Source: Pyxicephalus adspersus (Eukaryota; Chordata; Amphibia; Anura; Pyxicephalidae). From it: DNA of 64,000 nt. Position 1 is the first letter of the stretch, and every line of letters starts with the position of its first letter. Shown here in pieces: positions 34,481 to 47,010 of the stretch. The notes beneath the pieces were generated by a model. It was not told where the DNA came from, did no database searches, and saw only the letters and a program-made list of their open reading frames with translations. The stretch spans positions 153,408,150-153,472,149 of the forward strand of contig NC_092859.1 of the NCBI RefSeq assembly GCF_032062135.1, given 5' to 3'. Made by a program: the position numbers and the translations under genes.

Positions 34481-36018
34481 TACATGGGAAAGAATGCTAA
34501 TCTCACAAATGCACAGTAAGATTGGCATGCTTTTTTTATTTTGTAATAAAATACTTTGGGGTCCATAAATGAAGCACTATATCTGAATTCCCCCGATGAA
34601 GAATCTTCCAGGCCTATCTGATTTCAATGTAATCAATTTTACAGGTGACTGTCAGATTCACCTATTTATAAAAAGACCATAGAATATATTTATTATACTT
34701 TTAGTTTAATGTGCCGATAAAATTCCACTAAAAAATTGTTTAATTGGTTTATCAATAATAATTTAAAAATTACTGTTTTATTTGGTATAATTCTTCCAAA
34801 CCTTGCTAGCGGCGCTAAGGGTTGTACTCACTTTACCTTGAGAAAGGGGCCAAAATGCTGGTAAGTGATCTTGTTTCTTTAATATCTGAACAAAAGACAT
34901 CATTTCGAATTGAAGAAGTCGTGCTGGTGAGGACCTTTGATTACTATTTCTGGGAACAAACACAATTTTACTTTGCCAATCCACGAAAATTGATTGGTTA
35001 GGCAAATAGAGAAGTGCAAACAGAGCTGGAACAGGCATTTCATGTCAGAGCTATTTATCTTAATTCTCAAGCTTTCCGTGCAGAAGGAAACAAATCAAAA
35101 CTTTATTGAGACAACCGCTAACTGTCCCTTTTGATGGCATCAATGGCAGTCAGATACGTTTCCAGATCAGTTACTCCACTCATGAATTTAACTAATTGGC
35201 TGGAAATGACATCCGATCCATTATTCACTTTTATTGCTGAATATTTTCACCTTCCTTGGCAGAGAGTATTAGCAGAGAATAATTCATTCACCTGAAAGGT
35301 GGACATCTTTATTTGGACACATTTAAAGTCTCAGCTTTGGTTACTTTTACATGTCTTGGTGTGTCTGTATGTTACTGACGTGTAAGTCTTTCTATGAGAA
35401 CACGGATGTACATAGAAGTTTTTCAGCAAACACTGCAATAAATAATACTAGTCAGAGCCTCTGGCGTAACATTGGTCCATTTCCTGTGCTCCATTCTAGG
35501 GGAAGGTAAAGGACGGTGATTATCTAAAGTACAGCCTGCTTCCAGCCTTTACCCTCTGCGCTGTATTTATCTACCTGTCCCTCGGGTTTGCTGCTCTTGA
35601 GCTGAGAATACATTGTGTTCCTTCTCTCCTTCCTGTCACATATTGTCATTGTTCCTGCTGTTCAAAGTCTGTGCATTTCCTTGTCTCTTCCTACCTGAAA
35701 TCCGGATTCTCACATGCCTCAGGGCAAAGCTGTTACACTTTATCCATTCTATCTCCAAGCCATGGGATTAGATTAAAGGGCAAAATGTATCATTGAGTGG
35801 AACTACTACAATAAAAAAGCTTGATTAGCCTTTAAAAAGAAATTATTTTCCTATTTAATTTTATTAATTTTTTTTTCTTAATATATTTTATTTCTTTCCA
35901 AAGTTTTAAATTTTTTTTATTTTTATTTTATCTTAATTTGTCTTCTTTATATTTTGTTTTGTTAAACATTTATTATTTATTATTATGCTGTATTTGCAGG
36001 CTACTTCTGAACTTTTGG
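34481..36018. other. Unassigned DNA, possible conserved non-coding stretch, then T-rich tract
   Basis: 34780-35760 has complex, non-repetitive sequence with no frame longer than 86 codons. It is a candidate for single-copy regulatory DNA, though nothing here proves it. 35840-35995 is a T-rich low-complexity tract with TTTATTT wording. Confidence 0.35.
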
Positions 36019-36068
36019 GAAAATGTAAGGACAGAACATTAGAACTACTGTTCTGTCCTTACATTTTC
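36019..36068. repeat. Perfect 20-bp inverted repeat (hairpin)
   Basis: GAAAATGTAAGGACAGAACA (36019-36038) and TGTTCTGTCCTTACATTTTC (36049-36068) are exact reverse complements with a 10-base loop TTAGAACTAC. Total length is 50 bases. It is shorter and more perfect than typical microRNA precursors, so a MITE core or a recent local inversion is as likely. Confidence 0.9.
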
Positions 36069-36199
36069 TCATAAATTGTCCCTATTCGGACATCAAGGGC
36101 TTAAGCACATTAACCAAATTCAGTGGGTTATATCAACTTACATTATTATTAGGAGGTTGACGACACATATTTAATCCCAATAAAATCATACTTCTGAAC

Positions 36200-36410
36200 T
36201 TTGTTGCTTCTGCAGGTTATTCACTTTCTGATCCCTCCATGGGGTAATAGTCCAGTCGGTCCTGCATTGAACTGTCTCCCCTGCCTTTTCCAGCGGAGAT
36301 GGAAACCTGGTGCCACCATCTTCTTCCTTTTCTTCTGGGTTCTTCTTCCTCAGTCACCGAATCTTGCACTGAGCAGGCTCGAGATTGGGTGACGCTCCTT
36401 CCAGAAAATG
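36200..36410. mobile_element. CTCCTGGGAT-type dispersed repeat, copy 2 (other part)
   Basis: TGGTGCCACCATCTTCTTCC, then CTTGCACTGAGCAGG and GGGTGACG, aligns with GGCGCCACCATCTTCTTCCT, CTTGCACTGCACAAG and AGGTGAC at 44237-44315. So this copy represents the upstream part of the repeat for which 34320 represents the downstream part. Non-coding. Confidence 0.55.
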
Positions 36411-37942
36411 TAAATGTGTGGGATTGGCAGTTTTTTTTTCATTAGCGGTTAGCCCCTTCTGTGCAAATTTGGGGCCCCTATTAAACTAGCACCAAAGTAC
36501 AAACACTTAGTTTCTGTTAAAAGAAATAGGTAGAGATGAATAGTGTTCTTTGCACTAAGCTGAACTTTCCTGTGTTACATATTATTCTGGAATCCCTTTT
36601 CATTTACATTCCAAATGGCTCTTAATGTCTCAGTGCCAGTCAGGCAAGAAGTTAAGTAGGTGCTAATTGTCCAGGATCAGTACCAGTACCGGTAGGTGTC
36701 TCTTACACTTGGGACATGAACTGCCTTCTTAAAGTGGACCATTCAGTGAGGGATTCTGTGAGCCTGTTGGTTCACCCTTTGTATATATTGAAAAACTTGT
36801 TGAATTGTTTTTATTGGTAACTCAGCATCTACTTCCAATAGCCATACAGCCATATAGCCCTTGATGCATGACACTCACTGACCAACACCAATAAAATTAT
36901 AAACAAAGAGCCAAATAAAAAAAGAACGCTTTTTCCCTCAATTGCCCCAGCAATGGTAGCAATGGTTAAAGAATATGTGATATCGGGAGGGGTCTCAGCA
37001 CCAACCAAACCTACATCTACCATAAAATGGCTGGCAAGTTCAAAAAGACCCTTGTGCTTCTGCACAGTTTGCTCAGTTGATGTCTTGATGTCTTCTCCTG
37101 GCTCCTGGCAGCTACATAGTCTACTGTGCCTGTAGTCATGACCTGTAGTCAAATTAACAGAAACACATTACATAGAATAATTATCCCTATAACGTTGAAC
37201 TCCAGGTCAACAACTGTTGGGTTTTGGATAGAGAGGAGATTGGATAATTGGAAACGTGGGGACACCAATGCTGGTAATTATTACTAGAAGTAATAACACA
37301 GCAATAGGAACCCAATATTTTTTTTAGAATTCTTCACGCTGTCTAAACAAATAAAAGTATTAGCTACTGGTACTCTTTTAATGAAAAAATCTGAGCAAGG
37401 TCAACTTTAGTGCAAAGCAACAGAAGCAACTGCCCTGAGGTATGGGCTGAAGCACGGTCATTTTTCAACCAAACTATCACCTTGCAGAGAGGTTCAAGAC
37501 AGGAATTCATAAAAATGTAGGCGCTCTACACCTAAGTTGCCCTAGGCCATATATATTATTCATATGGCCCTTCACTGGCTAATTCTTGTGTGAAAAGTAC
37601 AGTAAAGTCAGCAGGTGATGAGAACAATTGAGATCTTCAACTGAGAACTTGTTTAAGAGTTTTAAAACACAATACTTGTGATGGACATTGTCTTCCAGTA
37701 CAGTAATTAGGTAACTAATTAAGATGTAAGTTGCTGCTTTACAACTTGGGGTATCAGATAGTTGCAGAATTTCTGAAAGTACTGGAACCTCAATATTCAG
37801 AAATCAGTTTTGTGGGAAATATAAAGTTAATAAAGTCCAATGGCTGTGATGAGGCTGCTTGTATTATAGGAATATCCAACTGGAAGTGAATATGGCAACC
37901 CACATATGATAGGGTTTACACTATAATTTCCTATCCAAGCAT
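36411..37942. other. Unassigned non-coding DNA
   Basis: A 107-codon minus frame (36829-37152) ends in a hydrophobic stretch, but no family is recognisable and there is no supporting context. A TTAAAGTGGACC motif at 36731 resembles the GGTCCACTTTA end at 44549. Otherwise nothing. Confidence 0.35.
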
Positions 37943-37980
37943 ACCCAAACACATTTCAGGGGCAAGGCACTTCTCCTTAA
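37943..37980 (-). other. Decayed hammerhead-like motif
   Basis: Minus strand: TTAAGGAGAAGTGCCTTGCC then CCTGAAATGTGTTTGGGT. The GAAATGTGTTTGG segment resembles GAAACGCGTTTGG following a GCC-rich stem, and the upstream box is mutated. Consistent with another dead Penelope-like terminal motif. Confidence 0.4.
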
Positions 37981-38571
37981 CAGTAATATTAACCCAAAAT
38001 CACTTACCTTCAAATATTAGTACTGGAATGGACTGATGTCCATTCTAGCCTGCAAGAATACTTCTGCATGGAAGAGTTGGATGGTGGAGGTGGTTAGAAT
38101 TTGGTGCTAACTTCTGGGATGGTTTTATCAGCTGCACCTGGTGTTCTTCCATTATAGCACAATGACTATATAGTGGAATGCTCCATGAGTATTCATTCCA
38201 CCAACAATTTAGGGAAATACATCAAAATCAACGGAAAGGCAATTTGGTAAGTATGGATGTTTTTAAAGGGTGTATTGGAAAAAGAAAAGTAAGCAAATTA
38301 TAATTAAGCACCTGGACAATTCAAGGTGAATTAGTTCCATGTATTCAGTGGCTTCACTCTGACTTTATGCTTATGTAACCTGCTCCATGCTTACATTTGA
38401 TGAGGTATTCATCATATTAAAACCAAAGACAGCCAAACAACTAGCAGATCATTGAGGGCAGCCTTTGTTTCCCTAGCGTACTCCAAGAACCTGTTATGCT
38501 CTGTTAAAGTATCTAAGAAATTTCAGTACATTACATTATTTTTTATAAAACACTGATTTCTGTAGCTAGAC
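37981..38571. other. Unassigned non-coding DNA
   Basis: Nothing recognised. Confidence 0.4.
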
Positions 38572-38820
38572 CAATGTTCTCAACTAGGATTCCCCCAAGA
38601 GTTGCTAAGGGTTCCTTGAGCAATGAACAATTTGTGTCTCTGAATTTAATTGACACAAATGATCTTTTTGGCTATCTGAACGGGTGAAATTTTTCCCATT
38701 GTCAAGCAATCTAAGAGGCATACTGTGAGCTGTGGATATAGTAATAATAGCAGGTGTTCCCTAAAGACCTTAAAGTTATTTCAAGGGGTTCCCCCATGTT
38801 AAAAAGGTTGGGAAACACTG
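38572..38820 (+). mobile_element. hAT-N1 MITE copy 7 (plus)
   Basis: Left end CAATGTTCTCAACTAGGATT, right end AAAAAGGTTGGGAAACACTG. Flanks AGCTAGAC (38564-38571) and GCTTAGAC (38821-38828) share TAGAC at their ends. The interior has a small deletion between AAGAGGCATACTG and TGAGCTGTGGATATAGTA, where the family normally has a GACCACCA stretch. Confidence 0.9.
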
Positions 38821-38828
38821 GCTTAGAC

Positions 38829-40317
38829 TAAAAATTTGCCTTCTTTCCTATTAACATGAAAAATGGTCAGATTTGTGGTTTGGATGACAGCAATCATGGA
38901 GCAAGGTACATATTTTACAAAATTTACAGCCTGGAGATGACAAACTCTTTTTTTCATCTTCATACTTGTCACCTTGTGATTAAAGTCCTTCTCCACCTTG
39001 ATGACAATTTGATATAGTAAGGCAGAGCTTTGGAATAATCTTCTGTGCAGACAATGGGTATCATTGCTTTCCACTGGGTTCCTGAAAGATTTGTTAGTGA
39101 GTACCTCTGAGAAATGGTCATTTTACTTGGCTGGAATGAGGGAGATAGAGACTCGGCACATACACCGTCAGAGATTTCAGATCTATGGAGGGATAAGTGA
39201 TGAGCCTTGATGAAAATCGGATTTAAAGAAAATGTAATTCACGATACAATTATTTACGCTATGTTCTTGTACTGTAGTCTTTCGAACTTTCTAAAACAAT
39301 GCAATTTAAGACAATTCAAGAAGCCATCAGATGCTTTTCTACCCATAGTTCTCATTTATGGCCAAATATAGGTGGATGTTTTGCCAAAGCAGGTTTACTG
39401 AACTTTCACCATTCCTAGCTTTTCAGTTGGTCATTGGAAACACAAGGAAATACCCCTTATGTTAATGCATGGGTTGTGTCCTGGAACTTACAGTAGGGTT
39501 TTTTTCTTTTGACTCCTGGAGCCTAAACAAAGCAGCAAATAGGTCATCACAATAGCGTCCCCTTTTAGATGTTCTTATTAAAATCCTAGATTCAGCTGTC
39601 TGGAAAGAAGGGGAAGTCATTGTTGTCACTGATCCAAACGTAAGTTTTTATTTTGAGCTTGAGCTGTTGTACTCTGTAAAAAGCATGTTTTTATTCATAA
39701 GCTAGAAAGAAATAGTAAAACATAACAAAAGAAGTTTAAAGCTCCACCTATTAGCAACAAATTTGAATACATTATGTTATTATGCCATACTACAAAGTTG
39801 CTTGACTAAAACAATATATATTTTTTCAAAATTATTTTTCAATGCTGATAATGTTCTACTGAGAAACATGTTCGGCCAAAGAATAGCAGGTTGGCAGCTG
39901 AGAGTAATAGAAAATGTAGGGTTTTTATTTGGGTCCACACTGTAAAATAAAGATTATATTTTTTATTATATAGTAAGTTCTCCATAAGAAAATAGGATAA
40001 ATTCACTTGTGTAAGGGAACCAATAAACTAAGCTATTGGCCAAGGAACAGCAGACTCGGGCAGATGGTACGGTACAAGTACTCTTCAGTTATGGATGGGA
40101 CGTGCTGTTTTTTATTTAATGCATGTTACTAGCCTAATGCTACACAGCGGAAAAGAGCATCTTCAATTAAAGCTATGAAACAGCCAACTTAATATCTCTT
40201 CATAAATGCACAGACTGCAGGTAGTGAAGCGGAACAAAATATACTGATAAATTTTCCAATACAGTTACATTCAAAGCATGGCTCTGGCGATATCTGTCAC
40301 AGTTGCCCGTGTACTTA
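38829..40317. other. Unassigned non-coding DNA
   Basis: No repeat terminus, RNA gene or credible frame recognised. Confidence 0.4.
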
Positions 40318-40436
40318 TACCATGGTGGCTAATGGGCTGGATGGCTTGGACTCGTGTCTTGCTGCACTAAGGTTCTAGGTTTAAATCTTTGCTAGGACAT
40401 TATACGCAGATAGTTTTATGTTCTTCCTGTGGCTGT
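40318..40436 (+). mobile_element. Decayed tRNA-derived SINE fragment
   Basis: CCATGGTGGCTAATGGGCTG, CTTGCTGCACTAAGGTTCTA, GGTTTAAATCTTTGCTAGGA and CATTATACGCAGATAGTTTT follow the head and early body of the SINE at 6812 and 25112. The B-box GGTTCGAATCC has become GGTTTAAATCT. The tail is absent. Confidence 0.7.
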
Positions 40437-43400
40437 GAAGGTCATTGTATATCTACTAGTAGTTAGTCACATTCAGCTTAAATTGTTCTTGTAATGCTCA
40501 AGAGATTTCACAGCCTTTCAGTCTTCATCAACTGATGATACTTAGCTTAGAAAGTTTAGCATTATAAGAACAAGTTATGTTCTTCCTGTGTTAATGTGTT
40601 TTTTTCCAAATTACAAACATACCGTTCAACCTCAAAAACTTTATTTTGGTTATGTTAGGAACAGTAGAATATGAATATGGTAGAGAATTAGGATTGTATA
40701 TGCCCACTTATCACAAGACCCCCAAATTCATAGCATAAACAGCAAATAAAATAATAAAATAATAAAACAGCAAACACATAAACAGGAAAAATACTTAGCT
40801 GCAGCCCTTTATTAGGGCTTGAATTGAAATTTAATTTGAGCTTTATTAACTCTCAAATCATAACCATAAACATTGAATAACCAACAATTTTAGTCATTTA
40901 AGACTCAAAAACCAAGCTATTAGAAAAATCCAAAACACCAAACAGAAATAGCTATCTTTGTCCACCCCTTACAGTGGGCATCGATACCCCCAATAAGGAT
41001 AAAGGACAACAGGGTGGGTAAGCGTTAAGCTTGAAATTCGCTTTGTAACTCTGCCAGGTACAAACTAACAGCCCTATCTAAAGGTAAGAGGTCTTCAGGA
41101 GTGGATGTTGATATTCCTGACATTCAGCAGCCAATCCAATGATTAGCCTTTCCTTACTCCTTTCCTTAGTTGAACACAACTCAGCTTCTCCCCATCAACT
41201 CCAAGCAGACTTAACCCTGAAAAAAAAAAAAAGGCCAACATACCAGTCTACAATCCTAAAATAAATTAAAGTAATTAAAGAAAGAAATGGAGAGAGGTTG
41301 GAGGATGGAGGTGACTATCCCATGGAGCCACTTTGCCATTGGACTTTGAAGAACAGTTAGGCTCCTTTTACACTTGTGGGTGCTCATTGAGCTGTGAGCC
41401 ACTCCCAGGCACATAGCAAACTGCTGCTATGTGCTCGGGACTGCCAAAGTGCAGCTCAGTTTATTGCATTTGCTTGCTTTGCCCTTACCTTTGTGGTATG
41501 TTGAGCAACTACAGGGCCAGAAGCAACATATTTTAGCTTTTAGGGAACTGTGCCATTACTCAACTGCATGCACAAAGTAGTTCCCAACTGCTCCCATATA
41601 GTTGAATAGAAGCAGTTGGGAGTACGGTTGAGAATGGGATACAGTGCCTTGATTGACCTCAAGTCTGAAATCGGCCTAAGCGACATATTCATGGATTTTA
41701 TAGTTCTGCATTAATATATAATATTGTCACCTCTCTACTTTCACGTTCTAAATGGCTGATTTCCTAGCTTGTTGCATGCGCAGAACAATGTCATATATAG
41801 CTGATCTAAGTTAAGCTCAATACAGCACAGTCATCAACTAAAAAGGATAAGGGGGTTTGTTCTGCTTTGGTATTTTACTTGTCATTTTTGCATTGAAACA
41901 TACTTTTTCACTCTTCCCATGAGCCATCCGCCCCTCCACCATGACCTCCTTGCTCAAGTACTTTCCACTCTTACATTTCTAATCCCTTAATGTATGTGAA
42001 CATCTCTCTACAAGCTTCAGTCTCTTTTTTATCTTCTTTTTCCTCTAATCCTTCAATCACCTTGTACGAAGACTGAAATTTCCTGAAGAAAGGTTACTGT
42101 ATCTGGGGCCTAAAACTGCATATGTTCAGTTTCTAAAGGTTTTCTCCTTTACAACAATAAAGCGCATAGATGTTTTCTTTTAACTTCCTTCAACCCAGAG
42201 ATCACTAATAGCAAATCCCTGTCCAGATGTAATAACTTATTAAATGGGCAGTCCATTAGAAATTCTTTTCAGGCTGGATATTGCAAATTATTACTGCTGG
42301 GCAAGGAACTTGAGGCAAATGCAGAGTCCAGACAGGAATTATACGAGGGTGAAAAAGGAACTTTTGAATTAGAAATGTAATTATTTCACAAAGGTTGGGA
42401 TGCTGTGAGCTCAGTTTGTTGGATATATGATTTAAAAGTGTAAAGTCCACAAAAGAAATTAATTTAAAAATAAAAAATTTTGTGCCATAACCCACAGAGC
42501 TAATTAAACACTGGGTCTTGGACACTAAGGTAAACTCCATTAGGGACAACAGATCAAGGAGTGACAAAAGAATAGATCTAAAGGGTAAATTGTTTGTTTT
42601 TTTTAGGAGCTGGTGGTCAAAAGTTCACCTTTGGAAAGTGGAAATTGAGAACCCCTTAGCAAAAAAGTGTTGGCAATGAACCCACTGAGCCAAAGCCCTG
42701 GTAGAGCCACAGTGCTTTACTGTTAGCCAGAACTGTCAAGTTCCGTTCTTGAAATTGTCTGTCTTTAATACTACCCCTGCACAGGTTAAATGTCTTTTTA
42801 GGTCTATAGGAAACATAAGAATAACCTTTACTTACAACTATTATTAGTTCCCCAAGGGAGATATAGTCATCCTCTATCCATGGCTGCTGGTTGTTGGTGG
42901 ACCATTGGCCTCCTTGTTTCAATGCAGGGCCACTACATTGCAAGTGATAACATCAGACAACACAGATTTCCTTAGAAAAACAACTGTGGGGGACCAGTCA
43001 TACAGAAGAGGAGCCTACAAGAGTGAGGAAAGTAAGTAAAAGTGCTCTTTACATTCACCTAGACATTAAAAATAGGATTTACCCTTGCAAAGCAGGAGTA
43101 GCACCAGTGCAAGGGTAACGGACGAGGACTAGAACACCATCTCTACTAATAATGTGCCCAACTTTAAAACACTTTAATACAATTTATTTACCTCTATACA
43201 TAGCTGTGGGCATTTTGGAATAATTAATTTACAGATTTTACTAGAGAGACGCTGAATTGACATCTTGTTTTCCCTTTAAACTCTATAAAGAATGGATTAT
43301 TTCCAGATCTCTAATGTACACACAGTAGGTGTTTCTAAGCCGCTAAAACGAACTGAAACCCAACTTTGGAGTATTTGCTGGGATTATGAGGATTTTTAAT

Positions 43401-44104
43401 GCAAGGATGGTTCTAGACAAAATGTGACGTAGGGGCCCCAAATGCAGAATTACAACTCCTTGCACCCCTGCCATTTTTTTGGTTGGTACCCTGGAGAAGG
43501 CAGTGGGTAAAAATGTCCAGTTACCTTTCACTAAAATCACCCCTGCTTTAATGTCCATAATCTGGGCACAAGTATACTCTAAAAGAAAATCCTTACAGGA
43601 ATAAATAGATTAACGTTGCTGTTCTCACCCAATATAAACTCTTATTGCCTGTCTGTATTATTAATCCAGTGTTTTTAATACTTTGTGAGTCACAAGTGTG
43701 ATGTGTCATGTTCTGTTTCAGTAATTCAAAAAATTGTAGAAACCAAAGACAGGCAAAAATTTAGCATTTTCAGAAGAAGGTTGGCAACAGCAGCCTTTGT
43801 ATTCTTCTCTGCTGAGATTTTATTGCAATCTAGGGGTGGTATACTCAACTCACGCATGCTTAATGCAGTGTGTGAAGGTCATTTTTTTTTTTTTTGTTTT
43901 GGATAAAGCAGGGAACATGTAGACCCATGTTCAAGTTTGCTCTCTTTACCTCTGCCAAGGAAATTCCCCCTTTTATTTTTCCTGGTGACCATTGTCACTA
44001 AGATAGAAACTTGGGGGAAATTTAACATTTTGAATTGTCATCAGAAAAATACCAAGGGGAAAACCCTGCAGTGGGGAATGTTCATTACTTGGACAACTCT
44101 CTGA
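40437..44104. other. Unassigned non-coding DNA
   Basis: Includes AATAAAATAATAAAAT low complexity near 40745, a poly-A run at 41220-41232 and several short frames (for example 42656-42943 minus) without domains. No repeat termini recognised. Confidence 0.4.
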
Positions 44105-44556
44105 GATGATAAAGCCGAATAGTACTAAAAACACAACTTACCTTTACTTCCACAGAGCCCCCCATCCTTCCATATCTGGCCTTGATTAGGTCACCCACCA
44201 TTCTGAAATCCTTCATCCTGGAGCAAAGAAAGCATCGGGCGCCACCATCTTCTTCCTTCTTTTGGCTACGTCACATGTTCTTGCACTGCACAAGTGCAAA
44301 TCAGGTGACAAAGCCTGCTTTACCTGTAACTGTATGCATGAGATTAGCACTTTTGCCCCTTCTGTGCATGCCCGAGCATTCCTCCTGGGATACGTGACGT
44401 AGGTATCCTAGACGGCTCTGCACTCCCATTCAGTACTTACCGCCACGGCAGTAACTAAAGAAGACAAGGGGCTTCCCCTTTAAAAAAAAAAAAACATTTG
44501 GGGGAGACAAGAATTTTTTTTTAATGGCTATTTTGGTGATAGGTCCACTTTACCTT
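44105..44556. mobile_element. CTCCTGGGAT-type dispersed repeat, copy 3 (longest)
   Basis: The only copy containing both the upstream part (GCCACCATCTTCTTCC at 44240, TTGCACTGCACAAG) and the downstream part (CCTCCTGGGATACGTGACGT near 44382, CCATTCAGTACTTACCG). It is followed by A-rich and T-rich runs and ends near GGTCCACTTTACC. Outer limits are approximate. The class is unknown. Short frames inside it show nothing. Confidence 0.6.
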
Positions 44557-46202
44557 TGGAGAGTTTTTTTTTTCCTATTTTCTTTCCTGCTTTTTACCAA
44601 AAAATGTTGGCTTTGCATACACTTTGATGTATTTTCTTTTTGCAATGCCTGCAGAATCTGTCACCTCTCTGGAGCCCTGTGCATTTTTTGGCAGAAACCT
44701 GAAACAGTTTGGTATGCATTGAGCCAAAACTCGGCTTAACATAATTGTATATTGTGCAAGCTTACTGGTCATATTTATTTTTATTCTGCTTTAAAGTCCA
44801 GTAAGTGTGAATAATAGTACTTAATAAATAATGGAACATGACGTCTGTTCAGAGGCGAGCGGAATCTATGTAGAGGACTCCTGTTTCCCATCCATCTTGG
44901 CTGTAACAGAACTTTGGGGGGACTTATGTCAGTACACAGTGTGAGCAGGTGTAGGCAAACAGAAGGCATCTGCTTTAATTGGTGGAATGGTTTCTCTTGG
45001 CAATCATGAGCTCCATAAAGAGGGGAGCTGCTGTTGCTGCTCCAATAGATAAATCACTCTAATTAGCATAGCTGTAATTATATTTTTTTTTATGGAAAGG
45101 CCTGGTTATTAGTCACTCGAAGCATGCTATTTGTTGGAAGTGCTATTGTGACATTACAATGGATGATAAATAATGAAATGAGTATAATATTCCCTGGAGA
45201 GAAAATTGCAAATGTAAATGCTATTGTATATTACTTTATATAATACTGCTCCTTTTATTGAAGATCATGCTTATTCAAAACTTTTAGGGGGTTGGGGAAT
45301 GGTAGAGCACATGACATGCATGCCTACCAAATTCTGCATTAACTAAGATTTGCAGATTAGCCACTAGAGTTAGCATTGTATTTGTCTCAGACTTGGTTGG
45401 CTTCACTTAAATCTACCACCCAGCCTTCCCTCCTTTAGATCTGCATTCCGCCTTTCCCTCCATAAAATACCCTCCAGCCTTCTCTTGCACAGGTATAGAG
45501 GCTCCTCTGTGTAAAGAAATTGCTTTTTCGGATTTCACTGCACAATGTGAGTTTCTCTGGATGTGCATTAGAAGCTGCAGAAAATAAGACATTTACTGGT
45601 TGGAGAACATCCAACATCATCTACCCCTTTCCTCCCTAGCCAGGCTGTCCCTAACTTGTCCCTTTATAATCACTGGGAATTAGTTCAGTGAATCAGAGAG
45701 GATCAGTATCACATGTGGGCCTTACCAAGTAATACCAAATGGTCTCACGTTTTTAGCAAGCTATAGACAGCACAGAGACCCAGTGATCACACTATTGGGT
45801 CAACAATAAATGAGGGCCTACCAATCTTATACCAAGACTGGTTGTTGCAGGAACAGTTTCCAGGAATTGTTCCTTGCTATTTTCCTCCCCATTTGCTCCT
45901 GAAATCACTCCATTACCATGGCTGAAGCCCAAGACCAAAGGGCAGAATCTCCTCATGGACCTTGATTGACCCAAAGAAAAGAAAGCAAGGTGATTTCCCA
46001 AGGCGAGCGCCAATATTTAAAAGCCTACAGGCAATTGTGTGGATCAATCTAGGCTTAATGGAAATCCACCAAAACTAGTGAACATAAAATGTTTGACCAA
46101 ACATAGAACAAAATGAACGTGGCCATGTTACTTCCAAGTTTTTCCGCATCCGGGCTCCCCTGTTTGCTAGCACCCACCCAGCCGCTCTACAAAGCTATAG
46201 AC
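44557..46202. other. Unassigned DNA with a possible conserved non-coding stretch at 44980-45260
   Basis: 44980-45260 is non-repetitive, with TAATTA-core motifs (CTCTAATTAGCATA and GCTGTAATTATA) and AATAATGAAATG. Such TAATTA clusters suit homeodomain binding, but they also arise by chance in AT-rich DNA. No gene. Confidence 0.3.
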
Positions 46203-46372
46203 CAGTGTTTCCTGACCCTTTTACCACAAGGTAACCGCTTAAAATAATGTTCAGGTCTTCAGAGTACCCCCTGCTATAATTACCATATGCACTGCTCACA
46301 TTACAATCGGCTTGGGGGTCATTGGGAAGAATGTCACCCTTACAGATAGCCAAAAAGATCACTGGTGTCAGT
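46203..46372 (-). mobile_element. hAT-N1 MITE copy 8 (minus, truncated)
   Basis: Begins CAGTGTTTCCTGACCCTTTT, continues with TAATGTTCAGGTCTTCAG, GCACTGCTCACATTACAAT, then jumps to CATTGGGAAGAATGTCACCC and stops after CACTGGTGTCAGTCATAAGG. The far terminus is missing, and part of the middle is deleted. Confidence 0.85.
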
Positions 46373-46799
46373 CATAAGGGGTAATAAACACTTTCTAAAC
46401 ACTTTATTTCTAGATTCTTTTTTACACACTTGTAGCATTTATTCCTCTAAATTAATTCACAGCATGAATAACTTGAGCGTTTTCCAAGTATGTTACAGTT
46501 ACATGCCAGCTTTTCATTATTCGTTATGATTCCTTTTCCTTGTTGTCAGTTTATCAATCTGTGGTGTGGCTTCTAAATAGAATTAATGTATTTTGTTTTA
46601 TTTACTTTCTCTTATAAAATATTTAATAAGGAAGTAATATCACGTAAGGTTAATACTGTCACATTATAGAAATGACAATTATTTCTGTGCACGTCTGCAG
46701 GGCTGTAAGACATTAAAGCCCTAGTTAGCTGTTGGTACGAGACTGATGTCCCAGGCATTGCATGTGCAGTAATGTATATGTAGATATATTTATATATAC
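46373..46799. other. Unassigned non-coding DNA
   Basis: AT-rich, nothing recognised. Confidence 0.4.
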
Positions 46800-46800
46800 A

Positions 46801-46838
<38 letters not shown>
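46800..46838. repeat. (TA)n microsatellite
   Basis: Uninterrupted TA alternation leading directly into the tandem duplication. Confidence 0.95.
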
Positions 46839-46842
<4 letters not shown>

Positions 46843-46982
46843 TTTTTACGTACTTACCTAAAAAGTGTCACTTTATTATTCTGTGTAGAGGCTGCTGGTG
46901 ATATATATATATATATATAATATTTTTTTACGTACTTACCTAAAAAGTGTCACTTTATTATTCTGTGTAGAGGCTGCTGGTG
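46819..46982. repeat. Exact tandem duplication, 82-bp period
   Basis: The 64 bases 46837-46900 (AATATTTTTTTACGTACTTA ... GAGGCTGCTGGTG) recur without change at 46919-46982, separated by (TA)n. The duplicated unit is thus part of the TA tract plus this segment. Perfect identity implies a very recent event or an assembly artefact at the microsatellite. Confidence 0.95.
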
Positions 46983-47010
46983 GTTCACTATTTCTATGCA
47001 TTAATATTAG

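Noticed and set aside
36019..36068. MicroRNA precursor
   Set aside because: Total 50 bases with a fully perfect stem and short loop. Typical animal precursors are longer with mismatches. Kept only as a hairpin.
36829..37152. 107-codon minus frame with hydrophobic C-terminal part
   Set aside because: Hydrophobic run alone is weak evidence, and no family, splice context or homologous neighbour is visible.
42073..42100. CTGAAGAAAGG as a further hammerhead-like motif
   Set aside because: No GAAAC-type block follows at the right distance.
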